Assembly: GCA_017454375.1 (NCBI GenBank)
Contig: JAFTDB010000032.1
Coordinates: forward strand, 1 to 64,000
Direction of reading: 5' to 3'
DNA: 64,000 nucleotides
From: Acholeplasmatales bacterium
GTDB taxonomy: Bacteria > Bacillota_I > Bacilli_A > Acholeplasmatales > Anaeroplasmataceae
Positions 17,506 through 26,611 of the stretch are shown here, one piece after another. A model generated the notes under the pieces. It was given only the letters and a program-made list of their open reading frames with translations, was not told where the DNA came from and did no database searches. The position numbers were made by a program, and so were the translations under genes. Each line of letters begins with the position of its first letter. The first letter of the stretch is position 1.

Positions 17506-18345
17506 TTAAACTTCTTTTAATTTTTCCTGGATAAACCTATATGAGAATTCCATGTCCTCTGGCTTGGAACCCTCAAAGACTAAATAGGCATTAGGAGAAT
17601 ATTTTTTTATCTTAGGTAAGATATAATCATAATTCATCATACCTTTACCAATACAGCACTGAACTAATTTTTCACCCTCAACAACAAAATCCTTCAAATG
17701 GTAAATAACGATTCTATCACCAAATAAGTCTAGGCATTCATCAAATATCTTAGTTTGATTTTCATAATTTGAAATATCAAGATAATTGTAAATATCGACT
17801 GTGTAATAGACCCTATTACTACCAATTGCGTCTACCAAACGTTTTAATTGCTTAGGCTCATACATACAATGACCATATGCACCCTCAAGGGCAATCTTAC
17901 CATCGTATTCTTCAGCAACTGAAGCAAGATGAGAAAATATTCTCAACACTTCATTAAATGCTTTTTCAGTCCTATTTAGTGGATTATAAGTCCACTTATC
18001 ATCATTATAAGAACCAGTTTCAGATCCAACATAACCAGCATGAAAATCATTTTGATATTTTAAATGCTCTTCAAACTTCTTAACAAGGGTATCAACCTTT
18101 GTTTTATCAGAATGAACAGGATTGAAATATGCTCCCAACATACATATATCAATGCCTTCATTTTTAAATACATTATAAAAATATTCAGCTTTTTCTTTTG
18201 AAAGAGTTCCAGGTAGCCCAGTTTCCCCATCAATTGCTTTATTTAGGACTAGTTGTACTCCATCAAAGCCAATCTTTTTTGCTTTCTTGGCTAATTCTTC
18301 TGCAGAAGATTTACCAAAGTCATGAACTCTTACACCGATTTTCAT
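17506..18345 (-). CDS. Sugar phosphate isomerase/epimerase family protein (TIM barrel)
   Basis: 279 residues, xylose-isomerase-like TIM barrel (AP_endonuc_2 family). It opens with MKIGVRVHDFG and FDGVQLVL; the metal-site acids expected for the fold lie in ALEGAYGH, YTVDIYNY, YHLKD and VFEGSKPE. The reaction is not known. Its position inside the operon between kdgK and kduI suggests epimerisation or isomerisation of an uronate-derived keto-sugar acid, or of a second sugar that feeds in at KDG. GAGG site upstream; 24 bases after kdgK. Confidence 0.8.
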   Translation of the reverse strand: MKIGVRVHDFGKSSAEELAKKAKKIGFDGVQLVLNKAIDGETGLPGTLSKEKAEYFYNVFKNEGIDICMLGAYFNPVHSDKTKVDTLVKKFEEHLKYQNDFHAGYVGSETGSYNDDKWTYNPLNRTEKAFNEVLRIFSHLASVAEEYDGKIALEGAYGHCMYEPKQLKRLVDAIGSNRVYYTVDIYNYLDISNYENQTKIFDECLDLFGDRIVIYHLKDFVVEGEKLVQCCIGKGMMNYDYILPKIKKYSPNAYLVFEGSKPEDMEFSYRFIQEKLKEV

Positions 18346-18369
18346 AATAATAACCTCAAATAAATTTAA

Positions 18370-19392
18370 TTAACGTTGTACACGTCCGTTTGCATTACCA
18401 CCAGCAAGTGATTCAACTTCTGCTTCACTTACTAGGTTGTAGTCACCGTTAATTGTGTGTTTTAAAGCACTAGCTGCTACTGCGAACTCTAATGCTTCAC
18501 CTTGTGTCTTCTTAGTTAATAAACCATGAATAACACCACCACTGAATGAATCGCCACCACCAACCCGGTCGATGATAGGATTTAATTCATAACGTTTAGA
18601 TTCATAGAATTCTTTTCCGTTATAGATTAATGCTTTCCAGCCATTATGAGTAGCTGAGAAAGATTCTCTTAATGTAGAGATAACATACTTGAAGCCGAAT
18701 TCTTTAGCCATTTGTTCAAAAATCTTATGATAGCCTGATGCATCAGTGTTTCCACCTTCAACATCTGCATCTGGTTTGAAGCCTAAGCATAATTCAGCAT
18801 CTTCTTCATTACCAATACATACATCAACATACTTCATTAAAGGTCTCATAACAGAGATTGCTTTTTCTGAAGTCCATAATTTCTTACGGAAGTTAAGGTC
18901 AACTGATACAGTTACACCATGACGCTTAGCAGCTTCACAAGCAAGTCTTGTTAATTCTGCTGCTTTATCAGAAATAGCAGGAGTAATTCCTGACCAATGG
19001 AACCAGCTTGCGCCTTCCATAATCTTGTCGAAGTCGAAATCCTTAGGATCAGCTTCAGAAATTGCAGAATGAGCACGGTCATAAATTACTTTAGAAGGTC
19101 TCATAGATGCACCAGTTTCAGCATAGTAGATACCAACTCTGTCACCACCACGAGCGATGTAGTCAGTATGTACTCCATATCTTCTTAATGAGTTAACTGC
19201 TGCTTGTCCAATTTCATGAGTAGGTAGCTTAGATACGAAATATGCATCATGGCCATAGTTAGCACAAGATACGGCAACGTTAGCTTCGCCTCCACCCCAA
19301 ATGATATCGAATCTGTCAACTTGAACGAAACGCTTGTTTCCTTCTGGTGATAATCTTAACATGATTTCACCTAATGTAACGATTTTTGCCAT
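18370..19392 (-). CDS. kdgK: 2-keto-3-deoxygluconate kinase (PfkB family)
   Basis: 340 residues. It phosphorylates KDG to KDPG. Ribokinase-fold features: N-terminal GEIMLRLSPEG, GGGEANVAVSCA, and the C-terminal PfkB signature with the catalytic base, DRVGGGDSFSGG. Strong AAGGAG Shine-Dalgarno. A second, clearly diverged PfkB kinase lies two genes upstream. Of the two, this one has the more typical KdgK N-terminus, but which one is the main KDG kinase is not certain. Confidence 0.88.
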   Translation of the reverse strand: MAKIVTLGEIMLRLSPEGNKRFVQVDRFDIIWGGGEANVAVSCANYGHDAYFVSKLPTHEIGQAAVNSLRRYGVHTDYIARGGDRVGIYYAETGASMRPSKVIYDRAHSAISEADPKDFDFDKIMEGASWFHWSGITPAISDKAAELTRLACEAAKRHGVTVSVDLNFRKKLWTSEKAISVMRPLMKYVDVCIGNEEDAELCLGFKPDADVEGGNTDASGYHKIFEQMAKEFGFKYVISTLRESFSATHNGWKALIYNGKEFYESKRYELNPIIDRVGGGDSFSGGVIHGLLTKKTQGEALEFAVAASALKHTINGDYNLVSEAEVESLAGGNANGRVQR

Positions 19393-19412
19393 TAAATTAA
19401 TCTCCTTTACTA

Positions 19413-19877
19413 TTATTTTTCTATCTTTACTTTAACGACAGCTTTTTCAACTATCTCATCATTAGCCTTACATTTAGCTAAGTGAGCATCTTCAGTGTAA
19501 ACAAGAACGAATCCTTCAGATACATCCATCATTAATGCACCCTTTGGATTGTAGTTGTATTTTGTTACATCCTTATCTGGATTATAAGGAGTTGTAACAT
19601 GTAAATCTGGATTAGTGATATGAGTATAACCAATGATTTCATGTCCTTTTAATACTATTTGAATATCAATGTAGTTTTCATGATTTTCAAAGAAGCATTC
19701 TTCTAAAGGTCTTGCTACATAAGTATCACGGTTAATATATACATTATCACCATCTACTACTGTTTTACCTTTTGGTAATGCCATAAGATCATTGTTTAAA
19801 ATGAAGTCAATGGCAGTATCAATATTTTTAGATATACCTTTATATCTATACAAATCACTTAATTTTCCAACTATCAT
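19413..19877 (-). CDS. YhcH/YjgK/YiaL (DUF386) family protein
   Basis: 154 residues, the usual size of this cupin-like family, which includes E. coli YhcH (a sialic-acid anomerase), EbgC and YiaL. Recognisable parts are the DIQIVLKGHEIIGY segment and the C-terminal ... SEGFVLVYTEDAHLAKC. Family members appear to handle anomers of sugar acids or galactosides. In this operon an anomerase or mutarotase role for a uronate intermediate is a reasonable inference. It starts 4 bases after the preceding kinase stop, with its Shine-Dalgarno inside that gene's end. Confidence 0.85.
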   Translation of the reverse strand: MIVGKLSDLYRYKGISKNIDTAIDFILNNDLMALPKGKTVVDGDNVYINRDTYVARPLEECFFENHENYIDIQIVLKGHEIIGYTHITNPDLHVTTPYNPDKDVTKYNYNPKGALMMDVSEGFVLVYTEDAHLAKCKANDEIVEKAVVKVKIEK

Positions 19878-19881
19878 ATTT

Positions 19882-20922
19882 CTACCTCACAACTTCTGCG
19901 CTACCATTAGCAGCCATAAATGTTTCAATATCTTCACAACTGAATGTTGAAGCATCACCATAAATAGTATGCTTTAAAACAGATGTAGCTAAGCCATATC
20001 TTACTGCGTATGCAGGATTCTTGTAATCTTTTAATAATCCATGGATTACACCTGAAGCAAAGGCATCACCACCACCGATTCTATCATAGATATTAAATCT
20101 AATAGGATCAGTTAATTCACATTCTAATTTACCATTCTTCATTGTGTAATAATATCCAGCAAGTGAATTATCTGTAGCAGTATAAACTACTCTATCTGTA
20201 CCAAAGATATATGTTAGATTATATTTCTTCATTGCCTTAGGGAATACATTTAATCTTTTTTCAGCAAGTGTAGTTCCACTAAAGTCATCATCAAGAGGAA
20301 TCTCAAGTATTGTATTTGCATCATAGAAGCTAGCAAATACAATATCAACATATTTCATTATTTCCTTATAAACTGGTCTAGCTTCTTCTACAGTCCATAA
20401 TTTTGAACGGTAATTGAAATCGAAGCTTACAGGAACTCCATATTTATGAGCTTCCTTGGCAGCTCTTAGGGCTACCTTTCTTACTCTATCGCCTAAGGCT
20501 AGAGTAATACCAGATAGGTGGAACCATGTAGCATCCTTGAAAATCTCTTCGAAATTAAATTCATTTTCATTAATTCTAGTTATCGCAGAATGCTTACGGT
20601 TGTAAATAACCTTTGATGGTCTACCACCAAAACCAGTCTCTAAAAAGTAAATACCGATTGTTGTAGATCCTCTAACAACATATCTTGTATCAACATTGTG
20701 TGAATGCAAATGTGTAATTGCTCCATCACCAAGTTGATTAGGTGGAAGCTTTGACATAAAGAATGTTCTGTGGCCCATGTGTTCAAGTGCTACAGCAACA
20801 TTTGCCTCTCCACCACCATAGTTAGCTAAGAAAGAATGAGTTTGATCAATAGTTGAATAATCTGGAGTAGATAAACGCATCATTATCTCTCCAAATGTTA
20901 TGATCTTCTCTTTTTTCTTCAT
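19882..20922 (-). CDS. Second PfkB-family sugar (KDG-type) kinase
   Basis: 346 residues, paralogue of the kdgK at 18370-19392. It shares GGGEANVAVA, RPSKVIYNR.HSAI and the signature DRIGGGDAFASG, but has diverged over most of its length. Likely a 2-keto-3-deoxy sugar-acid kinase. It may act on KDG under different conditions or on a related acid such as 2-keto-3-deoxygalactonate. It lies directly after eda with 15 bases between them and lacks a strong Shine-Dalgarno. Confidence 0.82.
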   Translation of the reverse strand: MKKKEKIITFGEIMMRLSTPDYSTIDQTHSFLANYGGGEANVAVALEHMGHRTFFMSKLPPNQLGDGAITHLHSHNVDTRYVVRGSTTIGIYFLETGFGGRPSKVIYNRKHSAITRINENEFNFEEIFKDATWFHLSGITLALGDRVRKVALRAAKEAHKYGVPVSFDFNYRSKLWTVEEARPVYKEIMKYVDIVFASFYDANTILEIPLDDDFSGTTLAEKRLNVFPKAMKKYNLTYIFGTDRVVYTATDNSLAGYYYTMKNGKLECELTDPIRFNIYDRIGGGDAFASGVIHGLLKDYKNPAYAVRYGLATSVLKHTIYGDASTFSCEDIETFMAANGSAEVVR

Positions 20923-20937
20923 AATTTTTCTAGTTTA

Positions 20938-21597
20938 CTATTTCTTCATTTCAGCTCTTGCTTTTTGAACTGCTTCAACATATAGTCTTGCACGTTCAGC
21001 ACCAGCTTTTAAGTCACCTTTTTGAGCAGGTCCAGTTAAATCTGTTCCTGAAGAAATGCAGATTGCACCTTTCTTAATCCATTCTCCAGCGTTTTCTAGG
21101 TTAACACCACCAGATGGCATTAAGTTAGCATATGGGATAGGTCCCTTAACATCTTTAATGAATGCAGGTCCTAACATATCGCCAGGGAATACTTTGATTA
21201 CATCGCATCCAGCTTCCATAGCTGTAACAATTTCTTTGATTGTTTGTGTTCCTGGGATATATGGAACTTGGTATCTGTTACATAATTTAGCAACACCTTC
21301 GTTGAAAGATGGAGCTACAATGAATTCAGCACCAGCTAAGATTGCTACACGAGCAGTCTCAGAATCTAAAACTGAACCAGCACCAACAATTAGTTTGTCA
21401 GCAGGGATTGCTTTCTTTAAAGCTTTAATAACATCAGCAGCACCAGGTACAGTGAATGTTACTTCGATACCCTTAACACCTCCATCAGTACAAGCTGTAC
21501 CAATGTTGATTGCTTCTTCTTCAGATTTAGCTCTTACTACGGCAACAACACCACAATCAGCAAGTCTTTGTAATACATCAAATTTTTTCATTTCCAA
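20938..21597 (-). CDS. eda: KDPG / KHG aldolase
   Basis: 219 residues. It cleaves 2-keto-3-deoxy-6-phosphogluconate to pyruvate and glyceraldehyde 3-phosphate. It is a class I aldolase: Schiff-base Lys135 in IKVFPGD, Glu45 in GIEVTFT, and the PGT phosphate loop near 115-117. First gene of the operon. The start is ambiguous: a TTG at 21597 sits 5 bases after AGAGG, while an ATG two codons later (21591) sits 11 bases after it. Confidence 0.93.
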   Translation of the reverse strand: MEMKKFDVLQRLADCGVVAVVRAKSEEEAINIGTACTDGGVKGIEVTFTVPGAADVIKALKKAIPADKLIVGAGSVLDSETARVAILAGAEFIVAPSFNEGVAKLCNRYQVPYIPGTQTIKEIVTAMEAGCDVIKVFPGDMLGPAFIKDVKGPIPYANLMPSGGVNLENAGEWIKKGAICISSGTDLTGPAQKGDLKAGAERARLYVEAVQKARAEMKK

Positions 21598-21644
21598 TAT
21601 TACCTCTTTCTTAAATTAAATGAAAATAGCTCTCATTCTATATT

Positions 21645-21673
21645 ATTTTATAATATAAAAACAATTATGTCAA
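21645..21673 (-). promoter_or_regulatory. Promoter of the eda-kdgK-kduI-kduD operon
   Basis: Minus strand TTGACA (21673-21668), 17 bases, TAAAAT (21650-21645). It is the only good promoter for the seven genes, which are separated by 4-24 bases. An imperfect dyad (TCAATG / CATCAA, about 21670-21684) overlaps the -35 box and could be an operator, but it is weak. Confidence 0.7.
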
Positions 21674-21698
21674 TGAAACATCAACACAAAAAGGGTAG

Positions 21699-21724
21699 CA
21701 AAAAATGCGCTAAAAAGCGCATTT
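21699..21724 (-). terminator. Terminator of the pectate lyase gene
   Basis: Perfect stem AAATGCGC (21703-21710), 6-base loop, GCGCATTT (21717-21724), followed on the minus strand by further Ts. It lies 20 bases beyond the pectate lyase stop. Confidence 0.85.
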
Positions 21725-21743
21725 TAAAACTCAAAATAATGGC

Positions 21744-24700
21744 TTAGCTACAGTATTTTTCAGCACCTGCATGGGCAGGTACATAGGTCTTCACTTCTTC
21801 TACAGGTGTAAGTAATTTTACATCTGATTTTTGGGCTTTGGAATCATAGTAAAAATAGGTAGGATTTGTGTCAAAATTAGGTGCAAAAACATTGCCACTA
21901 TCCACTAAATCTGTTCTATTTGTAACTACTGTAGCACCGCTTGTTTGTTTACAATTACTATATATATTATTATAAGATTTTATAGCTGCTGTACCATAAC
22001 TTCTATTATCAACAGTAAATGCCTTATTTATATTTTCAAAATAACAATTTTCAATAAATGCGTATGCAGCAGCATATATTTGCATATTATTACCACTAGA
22101 TGCGTAATAATAATTATTATACATGTGCATATTAGCTTGTCTTGCAAAAGGTAGACGTGATTGACATTGTTCATAGAAGTTATGATGGAATGTTAAGCAA
22201 GCAGTCATTTGAGAATCACTACCACCAACTAAGCCAGTCTTATGGTTTTGATAATAGTGGTTATAAGATAATGTCACATAACATACTCTCTTGAAGTCAG
22301 TTGCTCCATCACCATCATGCTTATCTTGTTCTGAGCATACATCCCAATAATTTTTTCCTTTATTAAATGTATTGTGGTGAAGCCAATATCTACCATTTGT
22401 GAAAGCTTCAAAGCTTGTAAGTGATGAATCACTTCCACTGCCCTCAAATGAGCAGGCATCCTCTGTATAATCTGTAAATGTTAGATTTCTAACCTCTATT
22501 GAGTTACAGCTCTTCCATGTGAAACCCCATTGGAATATTTCTGCACCTTCACCGACACCTTCAATAGTAACGTTATTAGCACTAGAAATATCCATCATAT
22601 TGTAATATGAATCAAATTCTTTCTTTGATGAGTCATATTTAATCTTATTAGTTAATCCGTTTAATTTAGAACATACATCTAAATTAAGCTCATTATATCC
22701 ACCACTTATAATTGCACTCTCATCATAATTAGTAAGTGATAAATATTGTCCGTTAGCACCTCTAACTGTAGATGTAGTTGCAGTTGAGTATGATGAAACA
22801 GTAAGTTGTTTCCATGTTGCTGCACTGATACGTCCAAATATTCTAACATCAACAGGAACATCAAAATTAGATAATTTAGCTAATATATTACCTATACCTG
22901 TATAAGTCTTATTCTTATAAGTAACACTTACTGAGTTTTTATTGTCTTCTGATACATAAATAACAATCGCATTCTCTTTTAATGTACCATCATCATTATA
23001 TGCACCAACACCAGTTGTATAACCAAAATGTGCATATCCTGATCTATCATGCTCTGTTACTTCTACGTTTGTGATTACTTCATCAGCTAAATTACCATCT
23101 TTATCAACAATCTTAACATCATATTTTCCTTTAGCTAAGCCTAAGATATCACATCTAACTGTATCACTTGCAGTGTCAACTACTCTAATTAATTCATCAT
23201 CAACCTTAGTATATGAAGATGTTTGGGATAATTTATAATAAACACTATAATCAACATCACTACCATTTAACAGAATAACAATTCCTTCATTATAGCCATC
23301 ACACTTTTCAACGCTTATAGATCCACTATCTTCTTTTGTGTACCTAGCATATAAACTTAGTGCTCCTGTAACTGGAGTATTAAAGTCATATAAGCTACCG
23401 CCAGTGTTTTGTGTAAACCAACCAGCAAATTCATATCCAGTCTTAACAGGGTTAGTTGGCTTTGTAACTTTATAACCACTTGTAACTTCAACAACTACAT
23501 CATCTTCTTCGTTGTTTAAGACAAATGTAACATTATATTTTGTTACAACTGAGCCAGTTGTCTCTTTCTTATATAATATATAGAATCTACATGCTTTGCT
23601 TGTTAAGATTTCATATGTACCAGATTCTAAACCTGATTTATCTAGTTTCGCCTTAGCAGAATCACCTGATACACCTGCAGCAAAGCTATAAGTAGCTACT
23701 GCTTCAGTTTCTCCAACCTTTCTTACAGTGATTGTACCAGCACTTGATGAGCTCCATAAAGCATCGAAATATAATTTATTGTCACTGCCATTTAATACTA
23801 CTTCTATTTTTGCTCCCTGAGTATTAATGCAATTAGCACTTTCAATTCTAGCATTATTTCCTGAGCCATATACTGTAAAATCACCAACAGTTTTATTAAC
23901 TCCAATTGTTGTATTACTACTTACAGATTCTTGATCAACAAAAGCTGCCCAATTAGTATAACCATCACCAAAGCCTGTTATAGTCTTTGATGAATATACT
24001 GCAGTAACAGTAATATTGCCTGTTACTTTAGTTGAAGTTGTGAATGCTGCACCATTGTATTCCCAGCGAATAAATTCACCAGTTGCACTAGTTGGTGCAG
24101 TAGGTAATTTAGTCACTGTTCCATTTTTTGTAACTTGTTCTGTTGTAACCACTTGTTCATTTGCCATAAATGTAACAGTATATTTGATAGGAGTAAATTT
24201 AGCATAGATTGTCTTTTCTTCTATTATCTTAGTATTTACATTTATTGCTTCAGAATAATTTGAATCTAAATACCATCCTTCAAAGTTCATCACATCAGGA
24301 TTTGTTTTACTAACTGGATTTTGTAGTGCTGGATAATCATTATATAAATCACTAATTGATGTTCCATAAGCTACATTTTTAATGTCTTCTAAAGAAATAC
24401 CATCAAAATGAATTGTGAAAGTAACTTGTTCCCAAATTGCATATAATGTTTTATTACTATTGATTGTAGTTCCAGCTACAACTGGAGTTTTAGATGTTGA
24501 TGATTCAGCCCATCCCTTAAAAGTCCACCCATCAACATTTATCATAGTTGGAAGTGGATTAGGATATGCTGTAGCATTTATTGTATCATTTGGCTTATTT
24601 CCATGGCCATTAGCATTATATGTAATATTATATGTGGTAACTACAGGCTCTGTAGTAGTTGTAATCGTAGGAACCGGTTCTGTTGTTGTAGTAACAGGTT

Positions 24701-24959
24701 CAGTACTTGTAGTAGTCGTACCTGGAGTTGTAGTAACAGGTTCTACTGTAGTTGTACCAGCAGGAGTCGTTGTAACAACTGGCTCAGTAATTGTATTTGT
24801 TGAACCTGTTGTTGTAGTCGTAGTTGTTGTGACTACAGGTTCTGTTGTTATAGTTGTAGTACCTGTTGGAGATGTTACTAGTCCATTTATGAATGAACAA
24901 CTTGCAAGTACGAATATAGATATTGATAAAAGTAAAGTGAATATTGCTATTTTTTTCAT
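21744..24959 (-). CDS. Secreted lipoprotein pectate lyase (PL1)
   Basis: 1071 residues. Lipoprotein signal ending at Cys21 (VLASC); Thr-rich linker about 30-107; three InlB/Flg_new-like B repeats (about 110-325); a beta-sandwich-like segment (about 326-470); another B repeat (473-545); a fibronectin-like stretch (548-660); and a C-terminal PL1 pectate lyase beta-helix (about 700-1040). PL1 landmarks: IFQWGFTW, RYWLHHNTF, a Ca-site-like HDGDGATD, YNHYYQNHKTGLVGG, and the catalytic Arg region RLPFARQ. It cuts polygalacturonate outside the cell by beta-elimination. It is divergent from the symporter gene and next to the operon that consumes the products. Confidence 0.93.
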   Translation of the reverse strand: MKKIAIFTLLLSISIFVLASCSFINGLVTSPTGTTTITTEPVVTTTTTTTTGSTNTITEPVVTTTPAGTTTVEPVTTTPGTTTTSTEPVTTTTEPVPTITTTTEPVVTTYNITYNANGHGNKPNDTINATAYPNPLPTMINVDGWTFKGWAESSTSKTPVVAGTTINSNKTLYAIWEQVTFTIHFDGISLEDIKNVAYGTSISDLYNDYPALQNPVSKTNPDVMNFEGWYLDSNYSEAINVNTKIIEEKTIYAKFTPIKYTVTFMANEQVVTTEQVTKNGTVTKLPTAPTSATGEFIRWEYNGAAFTTSTKVTGNITVTAVYSSKTITGFGDGYTNWAAFVDQESVSSNTTIGVNKTVGDFTVYGSGNNARIESANCINTQGAKIEVVLNGSDNKLYFDALWSSSSAGTITVRKVGETEAVATYSFAAGVSGDSAKAKLDKSGLESGTYEILTSKACRFYILYKKETTGSVVTKYNVTFVLNNEEDDVVVEVTSGYKVTKPTNPVKTGYEFAGWFTQNTGGSLYDFNTPVTGALSLYARYTKEDSGSISVEKCDGYNEGIVILLNGSDVDYSVYYKLSQTSSYTKVDDELIRVVDTASDTVRCDILGLAKGKYDVKIVDKDGNLADEVITNVEVTEHDRSGYAHFGYTTGVGAYNDDGTLKENAIVIYVSEDNKNSVSVTYKNKTYTGIGNILAKLSNFDVPVDVRIFGRISAATWKQLTVSSYSTATTSTVRGANGQYLSLTNYDESAIISGGYNELNLDVCSKLNGLTNKIKYDSSKKEFDSYYNMMDISSANNVTIEGVGEGAEIFQWGFTWKSCNSIEVRNLTFTDYTEDACSFEGSGSDSSLTSFEAFTNGRYWLHHNTFNKGKNYWDVCSEQDKHDGDGATDFKRVCYVTLSYNHYYQNHKTGLVGGSDSQMTACLTFHHNFYEQCQSRLPFARQANMHMYNNYYYASSGNNMQIYAAAYAFIENCYFENINKAFTVDNRSYGTAAIKSYNNIYSNCKQTSGATVVTNRTDLVDSGNVFAPNFDTNPTYFYYDSKAQKSDVKLLTPVEEVKTYVPAHAGAEKYCS
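24638..24872 (-). repeat. Low-complexity Thr/Pro/Val tract in the pectate lyase gene
   Basis: Repeating units coding for TTTEPV and similar, in the same place (between lipid anchor and first folded domain) as in the lipoprotein at 12377-15697. The shared design suggests a common surface-presentation linker. The antisense strand is open over this stretch only because of the repeat composition. Confidence 0.7.
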
Positions 24960-25044
24960 AATTCAGTCTCCTTTTGTATCAAAATTTTTTAATGCTTTAC
25001 AATTAATTTTAACATAGTTATAAGTATAATACTATTAAATTTAA

Positions 25045-25073
25045 TTGTTGTATTGTTAGAAATGTGTTATAAT
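25045..25073 (+). promoter_or_regulatory. Promoter of the sugar symporter gene
   Basis: TTGTTG (25045-25050), 17 bases, TATAAT (25068-25073) with an extended -10 TG two bases upstream. The 24960-25044 part must contain the divergent pectate lyase promoter; a minus-strand TG-T-TAAAAT near 25015 is the best candidate but has no good -35. Confidence 0.65.
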
Positions 25074-25118
25074 TTCCATAAGAATAAGACTAATTCTATT
25101 TAAAGTATGGAGGCTCTT

Positions 25119-26570
25119 ATGGAAGAGATTAAGGAACAAAACTCGACTAAAAAAAGTCCAAAGCTGAAATTAAATACTAAAAACACATTAAAAATCGCCT
25201 TTGCATTCTTTGGAATATTGATGCTATGGCAGGTATACAATACCTACTGTCCAATTATTTTGGAGGCACTTTTAAAAAACAAGGTTGATCACTTGCATTA
25301 TATAATCGGTATAATAATGGCTCTTGATAATGTTGCAGCCATCCTAATAATGCCAATCTTTGGTAAGCTAAGTGATAAAACAAATACTAAATGGGGCAAG
25401 AGAATGCCTTACCTAATAATTGGTATGTTACTTACAATTATAGTATTTCCATTCATTGCGTTAATGTGTATGTGGAACTCACTTGCAGGCGTAATTGTAT
25501 TCATGATGATATTCCTAGTAATTATGCAATCATATCGTTCTCCAGCTGTTGCATTAATGCCAGATGTTACACCTAAGCCACTTAGAAGTAAGGCTAATGG
25601 CTTAATCAACCTAGTTGGTTATATGGGTGGTGTATTAATTACTGTAATGGGTATGCTACCATTCTTTAAATTAAATGATGAATCAACACTTGCAGATGTT
25701 CAATCAAAGGTAATTTGGCCATTTGCTATCTCAACAATTATCCTAGTTGGTGTTCTACTATTCTTAGTTATTACTATTAAAGAAAATAAGATGGTATCAG
25801 AAGTTCAAGATAGTATTGATGAAGGCGAAAAGGAAATTGATTTAACTGAAGAGATTGGTGAAAACAATAAATTAAGTAAAACAGATAAGAGAAACTTCAT
25901 TATCTTATTAGTAGCTATCTTCTTATGGTTTATGTCATTCAATTCATTTGAAACATTTGGTTCACTTTATTTTAAAGATGTTGTTGGTGATTCTACAATG
26001 TATTCAACAATGGCTACTGTGTTATCTGTTACTTCTATCTTATCATTCATCTTCTTCTCTACTATCTCAAATAGGATTGGTAGAAAGTGGACAATTGCGA
26101 TTGGTTTAATTTCATTAATTGTTGCTCTAGCAGCAATCGCTATCGTATCAGTAATTCCAGGAATCAACTTTGTTACAGGAACTGGTAAAGAAGCTAGAGT
26201 TACAATGGGCTGGAAGATCTTCTATATTGGTATGAGTGCTATCCTAGGTGTTGGTTGGGCACTTGTAAATATCAATTCATTCCCAATGGCTGTAGAATAT
26301 TCTAACAAATATAATTTAGGTAAATTCACTTCTTATTACTATATTTCTTCTATGCTAGCTCAATCTATTACTCCTATCCTTGTAGGTCTAATTATGGACT
26401 TCTCAGATTTAGGCTTAAGAGCATTATTCGTATATGCAGCTATCGTAATGGGATTATCCTTTGTAACATTTATCTTTATTAAAGAAAAGCTAAAGGTAAA
26501 AGAAAGACTTGAGAAAAATAAAGGTGAAAAGAAATCAGCTCTAGAAATCTTAGGCGAAATAGATGATTAA
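25119..26570 (+). CDS. GPH/SLC45-like MFS sugar:cation symporter
   Basis: 483 residues, 12 membrane segments. The ATG at 25119 is preferred, because the GGAGG site 5 bases before it overlaps an ATG at 25107. Family signs are the N-terminal loop GKLSDKTNTKWGKRMPY and the PDVTPKPLRSKANGLINLVGYMGG segment, typical of glycoside-pentoside-hexuronide symporters. Its divergent pairing with the pectate lyase points to uptake of unsaturated (oligo)galacturonides; a different glycoside cannot be excluded. It has its own promoter and terminator. Confidence 0.83.
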   Translation: MEEIKEQNSTKKSPKLKLNTKNTLKIAFAFFGILMLWQVYNTYCPIILEALLKNKVDHLHYIIGIIMALDNVAAILIMPIFGKLSDKTNTKWGKRMPYLIIGMLLTIIVFPFIALMCMWNSLAGVIVFMMIFLVIMQSYRSPAVALMPDVTPKPLRSKANGLINLVGYMGGVLITVMGMLPFFKLNDESTLADVQSKVIWPFAISTIILVGVLLFLVITIKENKMVSEVQDSIDEGEKEIDLTEEIGENNKLSKTDKRNFIILLVAIFLWFMSFNSFETFGSLYFKDVVGDSTMYSTMATVLSVTSILSFIFFSTISNRIGRKWTIAIGLISLIVALAAIAIVSVIPGINFVTGTGKEARVTMGWKIFYIGMSAILGVGWALVNINSFPMAVEYSNKYNLGKFTSYYYISSMLAQSITPILVGLIMDFSDLGLRALFVYAAIVMGLSFVTFIFIKEKLKVKERLEKNKGEKKSALEILGEIDD

Positions 26571-26576
26571 TCATTT

Positions 26577-26608
26577 AGGTGTAAGAAATTAACTTACACC
26601 TTTTCTTT
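26577..26608 (+). terminator. Terminator of the symporter gene
   Basis: Stem AGGTGTAAG (26577-26585), 7-base loop, CTTACACCT (26593-26601), followed by TTTCTTTT. Confidence 0.85.
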
Positions 26609-26611
26609 TGC

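Noticed and set aside
21056-21619. 187-codon plus-strand frame opposite eda
   Set aside because: Antisense to a full, conserved aldolase with intact catalytic residues.
21668-21684. CcpA cre or KdgR operator at the eda promoter
   Set aside because: The dyad has several mismatches and no CG core; too weak to support.
24415-25017. 200-codon plus-strand frame opposite the start of the pectate lyase gene
   Set aside because: Open only because the Thr-codon repeat on the other strand reads as Val/Gly-rich; no start site or homology pattern.
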